A DNA stretch of 5,124 nucleotides. It comes from an uncultured Flavobacteriales bacterium. Lineage in GTDB: Bacteria; Bacteroidota; Bacteroidia; Flavobacteriales_D; Sanyastnellaceae. The DNA is taken from NCBI GenBank assembly GCA_938092195.1, contig CALKHD010000155.1, positions 1-5,124 on the forward strand. The letters are read 5' to 3'. The translations under genes were made by a program, and so were the position numbers. The notes under the pieces were generated by a model. The model was not told where the DNA came from, ran no database searches, and saw only the letters and a program-made list of their open reading frames with translations. Positions 1-5,124 of the stretch are shown here, in pieces (the stretch's first letter is position 1; every line of letters begins with the position of its first letter).

Positions 1-600
1 GTCAGGATGGGGCAGCAGGTCGCGGTCTTGTTTGGAAATGATGCTGCAGGCATCGAAGTAGTTGGGCATGCGGTGCTCATACCTCAGCAACCTGCGCCCT
101 TCTTCGCGCAGCAATGGACGTTTCCAAAAGGAGGCGCGCTCAGCTTCTCTCTCAGCTCCAGCGTGAAGCGTGTCCATGATGTCGAGCACATGGGGAACCT
201 CATCGAGGTCCTTGACGTACTCCGCAGTGCGCACCATTTGAGCCAGCAGCACATCGGGTTGGCGAGAAAGAATCGATGTCCGCATGCGCCTCATTTGTTT
301 CCTTTCCGTGAACAACAGCACTTGAAATGGGCGGCGCGAAAAGGGCGCCCAAAGCATTCTGAACGCTGCTTTCAAGCGGCTCAGGCGATAGATGGACAGT
401 TGGTTGCAACGCCCTGACAGTTCACTTTGCATCTCAGTTGAGATGTGCTGAAAAGTCAAGCAATGCAAATCGATGTCAAAGTGCTCATGGAGAACTTCGA
501 GCTGATGAAAGATGCGAAGTCGGTCGCCTTTGTTCAGTGGCAAAGGGAACCGGGGTGTCACCACCGCCAACCTCGGACGATCCATTTCAGGATTGGACAT
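1..600 (-). CDS. Glycosyltransferase, GT4-like, N-terminal part (3' end outside window)
   Basis: The minus strand is open for 200 codons from an ATG at 600 to the window edge, with no stop seen. The product begins with a Rossmann-like strand and the signature TPRFPLPLNKGDRLR (residues 15-29). This is typical of GT-B fold sugar transferases whose acceptor-binding N-domain starts 'TPRFPyPl.KGd'. Further family features are an 'HVLDIMDTLHAGAERE' block (about 138-152), the Y174-E175 pair in 'LLRYEHRM', and 'SIISKQDRDLL' (about 186-196), which ends the N-terminal half. The C-terminal sugar-nucleotide-binding half is missing because the window ends. The start overlaps the end of the upstream transferase by 14 nt, so the two are probably translationally coupled. 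A second ATG at 585 (M6) would leave only a 1-nt gap and also fits the family. No Shine-Dalgarno sequence is visible. A role in surface polysaccharide or lipid-linked glycan assembly at the inner membrane is inferred; the sugar and acceptor are unknown. Confidence 0.92.
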   Translation of the reverse strand, partial: MSNPEMDRPRLAVVTPRFPLPLNKGDRLRIFHQLEVLHEHFDIDLHCLTFQHISTEMQSELSGRCNQLSIYRLSRLKAAFRMLWAPFSRRPFQVLLFTERKQMRRMRTSILSRQPDVLLAQMVRTAEYVKDLDEVPHVLDIMDTLHAGAEREAERASFWKRPLLREEGRRLLRYEHRMPNYFDACSIISKQDRDLLPHPD

Positions 601-1801
601 GCTTGGCGTAAAATTCCAGCAAGTCGTTTCCGATTTTCTTCAAGTCAAAACGGTGTTCGATGGCCTTGATGGAACTGACGCGCATTTGCTCCAAACGCTC
701 AGGAGATTCAATCAAATCGGACAAGCGCTGCGCCATGTCCTCTGGTTTGGAGTGCAGAATGCATTCTTGGTCTTCCATGTCAAGGCCCGAAGCCCCGACG
801 AGGGTGGTGGCCACAGGAATCCCTTTGGCCATGGCCTCTACGATTTTGACCCGGATACCGGCTCCTCTCAATAGAGGAACCACGAGCAAATCAAATTGGG
901 CGGAAAATTCTTGGGCGTTGGGCACTTCCCCGTGGTTAAACACCCGCTCCAGACCCAAATAAGCGCTGGGCCTCAGGCCTTTTCCGGCCAAGTGCAGTTC
1001 GACGTGGTCAAATTTCTTGCTCAAAACCGGCCACACGGTTTCCACAAACCAATCAATGCCTTCTCGGTTGGGCGCCCAGTCCATGGCGCCCAAGTGAAAC
1101 AACTTAAACGTGCTGTTGGATCGGGGAACGGGCTTTGTAGAGGAAGGGGCCGGACTTAGTTTCTTGGTGCCAAATCCGGCGACATGGAGGGGGCCATCGA
1201 ATCCCCAATCCCGATATCCTTTGGCTTCTTGTCCGCTGATGGACACAATGGCATCCACTTCCTTTAGGATGTCTTTCTCGTATCGCTCAAGGGTCTTCGT
1301 GAGGTGGCGAAGAATCAAACGGCTCATGGGATTGTGGCTCGCTTTCCACTGTTGTTCCCAAATCTGGAATTCATGGTTGTGGCTTCGCAGCGAGATCAAT
1401 GCGTTCGGCGCATGCTGCCGAACGACATCGATGTAAGGAGTCGTGTACAAGCTCTCCATGTGGACCACGTCGTATCTCCTTCTGGAGAGCACGCGCTTGA
1501 TGACCATGGCAAAATGGTGGGCGTAGAAACGCGAGATGTTGTACGAGTCGCCGTTCAAGAGGGCGATGTATGCATCACGGAAGTCGAGCTTGGTCTCGAT
1601 TTTAACCGCCTCAATGCCCGTGCTCTGGATGTATTCCGGTTCGAGCAAGTCCACCTGGAAGGGATGCTTCGTTGTGGAAGCGGAAATCACTTTGACTTCG
1701 GCGCCGTTTTCAATGAGCCCTTGGGTCATCGCATCCATGGCCAAGCAACCTCCGTCTATGGAGGGTTGTGGTGGCTTGTGACAAATCTGGAGGATGCGCA
1801 T
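587..1801 (-). CDS. Glycosyltransferase, GT4-like (GT-B fold)
   Basis: This complete 404-residue protein has the usual length for a GT-B transferase and starts at ATG 1801. The N-domain opens with 'MRILQICHKPP' and a glycine loop D16-G17-G18, followed by an 'ENGAEVKVIS' strand. The mid-region carries 'LRSHNHEFQIWE' (about 138-149) and 'LERYEKDIL' (171-179), then 'DAIVSIS' (183-189). The C-domain begins near 'LFHLGAMDWAPNREGIDW' (234-251) and has the nucleotide-sugar site 'GAGIRVKIVEAMAKGIPV' (313-330), with E322 as the conserved glutamate. The first glutamate of the classic E-x7-E motif is replaced by A314, and R317/K319 sit nearby, as in the 'GxRxKxxEAMA' subgroup. There is no signal peptide or membrane span, so it is probably cytoplasmic and membrane-associated. 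It lies 15 nt after the permease stop and overlaps the next transferase, suggesting an operon. The transfer of sugar from an activated donor to an envelope glycan is inferred from the family; donor and acceptor cannot be read from the sequence. Confidence 0.95.
   Translation of the reverse strand: MRILQICHKPPQPSIDGGCLAMDAMTQGLIENGAEVKVISASTTKHPFQVDLLEPEYIQSTGIEAVKIETKLDFRDAYIALLNGDSYNISRFYAHHFAMVIKRVLSRRRYDVVHMESLYTTPYIDVVRQHAPNALISLRSHNHEFQIWEQQWKASHNPMSRLILRHLTKTLERYEKDILKEVDAIVSISGQEAKGYRDWGFDGPLHVAGFGTKKLSPAPSSTKPVPRSNSTFKLFHLGAMDWAPNREGIDWFVETVWPVLSKKFDHVELHLAGKGLRPSAYLGLERVFNHGEVPNAQEFSAQFDLLVVPLLRGAGIRVKIVEAMAKGIPVATTLVGASGLDMEDQECILHSKPEDMAQRLSDLIESPERLEQMRVSSIKAIEHRFDLKKIGNDLLEFYAKHVQS
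1402..1424. repeat. Perfect 8-bp inverted repeat inside the glycosyltransferase gene
   Basis: CGTTCGGC (1402-1409) pairs with GCCGAACG (1417-1424) around a 7-nt centre that contains most of the palindrome GCATGC. It lies in the middle of the N-domain coding sequence (about residues 127-134) with no T-tract. One such repeat is expected by chance in a window of this size, so no function is assigned. Confidence 0.35.
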
Positions 1802-1816
1802 GAGTCAGAAGCAAAT

Positions 1817-3220
1817 TTACCGGGGCCGACCCAAGCGTGGAAATGGAATCCATGTTCGTTCATTGGCCGCCCTCCATTGTAACAAAATGGCTGCAGGAAC
1901 CATCACAATCGTGCCCAGCCACATGCCCCAAGCAGGCGACAAAGCACCGCTTCGAACCATTCGCTCACCCATGATGGTCACCACATAATAAGCCACAAAG
2001 AGAAGGATGGCGAGCACCGTGGGCAGGCCAAGCCCGCCCTTTCTGATGATCGCTCCGAGGGGAGCGCCGATGAGAAACAAAAGGATGCAGGCGACGGCCA
2101 GGAACAACTTCCGATGCCATTCAATGGCATGCCGATCGGCCAAGGTTCGTTTTGACTGGCGGTCATCCATTTGGTTTTGCGCTGTTTGGACTGTGTTGCG
2201 AATCATATCCCTGGCTCCATCAAACACCCTGCGCTCTGCTGAGGGCCCCAATCTGGCCAGCCAGTCTGGATGAATTCTGGAGGTGTCTGCGGAGAAAACG
2301 GAGGGTTCATCGGGCGATGAGCGGTCCAAGCTGCGCCGTCCAAAATCCCCCATGGCAGCAGCGGCCTGGGTTCTTTGTCTTTCCAATGAGTCGATGGCCA
2401 AATGAAGTTGACCCAAGCTCATCATTTCGTAAGCCCTTTTGAACAAGGCTTCATCGGCCTTGGCAAAATCAAGGCTGCTCAAGTCAATCCGAATCCGTTG
2501 GTTTTGAAATTGAGTGGTGAGGTGCGGAAAAGTTCTGTCTCGTTGGCGAACACCGGGCTCCATGCGCTCCTCATAGCTCCACCCATTTTGGAGGTCCAAA
2601 TGAAGGAACCGTCCCGTCCTCGACGTTTTCATGGTGCCCGATTCAGCACGAATCACCAATCCTGCGCCCTCTCTGCCGCCACCGTGTTGGTGGATGATGA
2701 CGCCGTTGAGTTCACCGGTTTCCTTTTCGACGGAGCTGGCTCGGATGGCATATCCCTCGATGCCATTGTAAAACACGCCGTCTTCCAAATTCAGCGTTGG
2801 CTTCTTTTTGGTGACACTGTACAAGAGGGTTCTGAACTTCAAGTTGGCCACAGGCCAGGCGTAATTGGCAAACAACAGTGACAGGCATGCCACCAGAGAC
2901 ATCGTCACCAAAAGCGGCCTCAAAATTCGGCCAAGGCTCATGCCCGAGGACTTGAGCGCGGTGAGCTCTTCGTGCTCTGCCAAACTGCCCATGGTCATGA
3001 TGCTGCTCATCAATATGGCCAGTGGCAGGGCCAAGTTGACGAGCCTTGCAGAGGCATAGAGCAACAACTCCAAAACCACATGGGTGGCCAGGCCTTTGCC
3101 AATCAACTCATCCGCATACACCCACAAAAACTGCATGTCCAAAAAGAACAGCGCCACGAGGAAGGTGATGACGAAGGGCCCAATGAATGAGCGGATGAGG
3201 AGTTTGGTTGTGCGCTTCAA
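1817..3220 (-). CDS. LptF/LptG (YjgP/YjgQ) family LPS-export permease
   Basis: This is an inner-membrane subunit of the LptB2FG-type ABC transporter, which extracts lipopolysaccharide and passes it to the periplasmic bridge. From the chosen start the protein has 467 residues. It shows TM1 (about 12-34, 'SFIGPFVITFLVALFFLDMQFLW'), TM2 (about 50-77), the cytoplasmic coupling helix 'AEHEELTALKSSG' (81-93) and TM3 (about 99-119). A periplasmic jellyroll domain follows, opening with 'GVFYNGIEGYAIRA', then a charged, partly helical linker up to about 368. TM4-TM6 lie at about 370-388, 397-417 and 432-450. It resembles the longer of the two Bacteroidota paralogues, so choosing lptF or lptG by name would be arbitrary. 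No ATG exists before TM1. TTG at 3220 gives 'MKRTTKLLIRSFIGPF', matching the family's usual start. In-frame alternatives upstream are GTG 3247, TTG 3262 and TTG 3283 (488 residues), which add an unconvincing extension. It heads the leftward unit with the two transferases. Confidence 0.93.
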   Translation of the reverse strand: MKRTTKLLIRSFIGPFVITFLVALFFLDMQFLWVYADELIGKGLATHVVLELLLYASARLVNLALPLAILMSSIMTMGSLAEHEELTALKSSGMSLGRILRPLLVTMSLVACLSLLFANYAWPVANLKFRTLLYSVTKKKPTLNLEDGVFYNGIEGYAIRASSVEKETGELNGVIIHQHGGGREGAGLVIRAESGTMKTSRTGRFLHLDLQNGWSYEERMEPGVRQRDRTFPHLTTQFQNQRIRIDLSSLDFAKADEALFKRAYEMMSLGQLHLAIDSLERQRTQAAAAMGDFGRRSLDRSSPDEPSVFSADTSRIHPDWLARLGPSAERRVFDGARDMIRNTVQTAQNQMDDRQSKRTLADRHAIEWHRKLFLAVACILLFLIGAPLGAIIRKGGLGLPTVLAILLFVAYYVVTIMGERMVRSGALSPAWGMWLGTIVMVPAAILLQWRAANERTWIPFPRLGRPR

Positions 3221-3259
3221 TGGAGGGTGTTGTGGGAGACATTCCACAGTTAGGAACGT

Positions 3260-3267
3260 CAAAACAA
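3260..3267 (-). promoter_or_regulatory. Weak candidate -7 box for the permease operon
   Basis: Read on the minus strand, this octamer is TTGTTTTG, one mismatch from TAnnTTTG. It would place transcription start near 3253 and give a leader of about 30 nt before TTG 3220, and it would exclude starts at 3283 and 3262. The nearest upstream TTG lies only 13 nt away, which is too close for a good -33 element, so the call is weak. Confidence 0.18.
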
Positions 3268-3270
3268 CAT

Positions 3271-3298
3271 TTTGAAGGTGCAAGATTGCCTATTTTTC
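3271..3298 (+). promoter_or_regulatory. Candidate Bacteroidota-type promoter for the peptidase gene
   Basis: TATTTTTC at 3291-3298 matches the Bacteroidota -7 consensus TAnnTTTG at all fixed positions but the last. A TTTG at 3271-3274 could serve as the -33 element. The 16-nt gap between them is a little shorter than usual. Transcription would start near 3303-3306 and leave a short leader before ATG 3318. This is pattern matching only. Confidence 0.27.
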
Positions 3299-3317
3299 GC
3301 GCTCGAACGGCCAACTG

Positions 3318-5124
3318 ATGCACAACGATTCCAACACTTCGGGCTCTTTTTCTTCCCGACTCCTTCCTTTTTTCATGTTCACGGCGATGCTCGTGGGTTG
3401 CGCAGCCCCTGCTGCGGACTTCGGTTCCGATTCGGAACCAGCTGATCCAGTGGCCGCTTCGGCCAGTGAACCCGATGCCAACGGTTTTGTCTGGCAGACA
3501 GAACAGTTTGCCGATTTGAAGATGATCCGCTACCAAGTTCCAGGGTGGCAACAATTGTCGGATGACCAGAAAAAGCTGACGTATTGTCTGACCCAAGCTG
3601 GCTTGAGTGGGCGGGACATCATGTATGACCAAAACAACCGATACAACCTCAGGGTGCGTCACATGATCGACAAGGCCCATGAGGGCTTCTCTGGAGACAA
3701 GACCACCAAGGGCTGGGAACGGTTCAGCACATTCGCCAAAAGGGTTTGGTTCTCCAATGGCATCCACCATCATTACTCAAACGCCAAGATTGTGCCTGAG
3801 TGCAGCCGTGAATATTGGGAAATGGTCATGGGCAAGAGTGGTGTCACCATGGACGCCGATTTGAATGAGGCGCTCGATGCTTTGTACGACCCTGAGCGCG
3901 AGACCAAGAAAGTGGAGCTCAGCGCAGACAAAGGATTGGTGGAAGCCAGTGCGGTGAACTTTTATGGGCCTGGCGTAACCACTGCAGAGGCTCAAGCTTA
4001 TTTCGATGGATATGCTGTGGACCGCAATAAGCCCGTTGAAAAAGGGTTGAACAGCCGACTCGTCAAAGACGAAGCAGGGAATATCGTCGAACAGACTTAC
4101 AAAGTAGGCGGCCTTTATGGCGACGCGTTGGAGAAAGTCTGCTACTGGTTAGAGATGGCCCAGAAGTATGCCGAAAATGACAAGCAAGCCGCTGCCCTTC
4201 GTCATTTGGTGGACTACTACCGCACAGGGGACCTGGAAAAGTGGAGCTTGTACAACATTAACTGGGTCAAGGACACAGAGGGCGACATCGACTACATCAA
4301 CGGATTTGTGGAGGTCTACAACGATCCCCTGGGATACACTGGAAGCTATGAGACCGTGGTTCAAATCAAGGATTTTGAAGCCTCAGAGCGGATGGCCGTG
4401 ATGATGGACAATGCGCAGTGGTTCGAGGACCACATGCCGTTCATGGATGAGCACAAAAAGGAAAAAGTGGTCGGCATCACCTACAACGTGGTGAACGTCG
4501 TGGGCGAAGCTGGTGACGCTTCTCCAAGCACACCCATCGGGGTAAACTTGCCAAACGCCAACTGGATCCGGACCATTCATGGCTCCAAAAGCGTGAGCCT
4601 TGGAAACATCATTGATGCCTATGACAACGCAGGCGGAGGTGGCCTTACAGATGAGTTCGCTTTCGATCAGTCCGAGCGGCTTCGCGCCCGTTCACACGGC
4701 ATGTTGGCCGGTAAAATCCACACTGCATTTCACGAGGTAATTGGACACGCCAGTGGTCAACTCGAGGAGGGTGTCAATGAGCCTGCGAGTACCATTAAGG
4801 AATATGCGAGCACCTTGGAAGAGGGGCGTGCTGACTTGGTGGCGCTGTACTTCATGCTCGATGAAAAGCTCATCGAACTGGGCTTGACCAAAAATTTGGA
4901 GACGGGCCGCTGCGAGTACGACAGCTACATCCGCAACGGCATGTTGATGCAGTTGCGCCGCCTTGACTTGGGCGCTGACATTGAAGAGGCCCACATGCGG
5001 AACCGCGCATGGGTGAGCCACTGGGTTGTGGAGAAAGCCAAGGAGAACGAAAGCATCCGCGAGGTGGTGCGAGAAGGCAAGACGTTTTACAACATCGAGG
5101 ATTACGAGGCTGTCCGGGCATTGT
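3318..5124 (+). CDS. Dipeptidyl-peptidase III (M49 zinc peptidase), lipoprotein, 3' end outside window
   Basis: 602 codons are open to the window edge; known family members are about 675-740 residues, so roughly the last tenth or more is missing. The enzyme removes dipeptides from the N-terminus of short peptides. The zinc site is clear: HEVIGH at 472-477 gives ligands H472 and H477 and catalytic E473, and EEGRAD at 501-506 gives the third ligand, probably E502. Other family blocks are 'SNGIHHHYSN' (146-155), 'YINGFVEVYNDPLGYTG' (326-342, the substrate N-terminus region) and 'GSKSVSLGNII' (422-432). ATG 3318 is the first ATG after an in-frame stop at 3273. It yields a signal peptide with R14, hydrophobic residues 15-26 and the lipobox L25-V26-G27-C28. 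An acidic, Ala/Ser/Pro-rich linker (29-55; six acidic and no basic residues) precedes the catalytic part from about W59. A lipid-anchored location in the periplasm or on the outer membrane is inferred. It is transcribed divergently from the envelope operon, with no evident functional link. Confidence 0.96.
   Translation, partial: MHNDSNTSGSFSSRLLPFFMFTAMLVGCAAPAADFGSDSEPADPVAASASEPDANGFVWQTEQFADLKMIRYQVPGWQQLSDDQKKLTYCLTQAGLSGRDIMYDQNNRYNLRVRHMIDKAHEGFSGDKTTKGWERFSTFAKRVWFSNGIHHHYSNAKIVPECSREYWEMVMGKSGVTMDADLNEALDALYDPERETKKVELSADKGLVEASAVNFYGPGVTTAEAQAYFDGYAVDRNKPVEKGLNSRLVKDEAGNIVEQTYKVGGLYGDALEKVCYWLEMAQKYAENDKQAAALRHLVDYYRTGDLEKWSLYNINWVKDTEGDIDYINGFVEVYNDPLGYTGSYETVVQIKDFEASERMAVMMDNAQWFEDHMPFMDEHKKEKVVGITYNVVNVVGEAGDASPSTPIGVNLPNANWIRTIHGSKSVSLGNIIDAYDNAGGGGLTDEFAFDQSERLRARSHGMLAGKIHTAFHEVIGHASGQLEEGVNEPASTIKEYASTLEEGRADLVALYFMLDEKLIELGLTKNLETGRCEYDSYIRNGMLMQLRRLDLGADIEEAHMRNRAWVSHWVVEKAKENESIREVVREGKTFYNIEDYEAVRAL
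3395..3465 (+). repeat. Cluster of short inverted repeats after the lipobox codon
   Basis: Three potential hairpins lie within 71 nt of the peptidase coding sequence, around and just after the Cys28 codon (3399-3401). GGGTTG/CAGCCC (3395-3400 with 3403-3408) includes one G-T pair and competes with GCAGC/GCTGC (3402-3406 with 3411-3415). GGTTCCGATTCGGAACC (3423-3439) is a perfect interrupted palindrome. TGGCCG/CGGCCA (3451-3456 with 3460-3465) has a 3-nt loop. They encode the signal-peptide end and the disordered linker. No T-tract follows any of them, so they are not terminators. Confidence 0.5.

Larger units (their letters stand above)
3221..3317. promoter_or_regulatory. Divergent intergenic region
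   Basis: These 97 nt lie between the divergent starts of the permease (TTG 3220) and the dipeptidyl-peptidase (ATG 3318), and must hold the promoters of both if neither is read from further away. The region is richer in A+T than the flanking genes between about 3260 and 3300. No Shine-Dalgarno sequence is visible before either start, which is common in Bacteroidota. If the permease started at TTG 3283, two thirds of this region would be coding. I see no clear operator palindrome. Confidence 0.6.

Noticed and set aside
7..417. 136-codon open frame on the plus strand
   Set aside because: The opposite strand encodes a clear glycosyltransferase N-domain through the same bases, with the TPRFP...NKGD signature.
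1304..1882. 192-codon open frame on the plus strand
   Set aside because: It is antisense to the complete glycosyltransferase and the end of the permease; the translation has no recognisable domain.
2051..2066. Hairpin CGCTCC-GAGG-GGAGCG
   Set aside because: It sits inside the permease codons for the TM4-TM5 region (GAPLGAIIR), has no T-tract, and is of a size expected by chance.
2402..2881. 159-codon open frame on the plus strand
   Set aside because: It is antisense to the periplasmic domain of the permease and is explained by codon bias of the real gene.
3108..3773. 221-codon open frame on the minus strand
   Set aside because: It lies antisense to the start of the peptidase gene and overlaps the permease N-terminus in another frame. 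Its translation resembles no family, while both overlapped genes have clear family motifs.
1..5124. Possible new defence, mobile or RNA-based system
   Set aside because: All four genes belong to known housekeeping or envelope families. The only larger non-coding stretch is 97 nt, and no direct repeats, tRNA-like fold, transposase or phage gene could be found by eye.

Overview
The window looks like an ordinary chromosomal stretch of a member of the Bacteroidota, most likely Flavobacteriales-like. This is inferred from protein style (the long LptF/LptG-type permease, the 'CHKPP' glycosyltransferase start, the bacteroidetal dipeptidyl-peptidase III), the absence of clear Shine-Dalgarno sequences before every start, and G+C of about one half. 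No database search was possible, so the taxonomy is a judgement from recognisable family features.

Layout: positions 1-3220 hold three genes on the minus strand, read right to left. The first is a long LptF/LptG-family lipopolysaccharide-export permease (3220 to 1817). A 15-nt gap separates it from a GT4-type glycosyltransferase (1801 to 587). A second, related glycosyltransferase starts 14 nt inside the end of the first (600 to 1) and runs off the left edge without a stop. The tight spacing and overlap suggest one transcription unit devoted to the cell envelope: the permease family moves lipid-linked glycans out of the inner membrane, and the two transferases probably build a surface or lipid-linked glycan.

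A 97-nt divergent intergenic region (3221-3317) separates this unit from a plus-strand gene (3318 to the right edge). That gene encodes a zinc dipeptidyl-peptidase III (family M49) with an N-terminal lipoprotein signal; its C-terminal end lies outside the window. Both edge genes are open at the window boundary.

I see no RNA gene, mobile element, CRISPR array, rho-independent terminator or phage signature. Apart from the divergent region and the 15-nt gap, all the sequence is coding. I did not find a new biological system. The points worth a second look are the lipoprotein form and motif variants of the peptidase, the lack of any ATG start for the permease, the permease/transferase gene order, and a cluster of small hairpins just after the lipobox codon.
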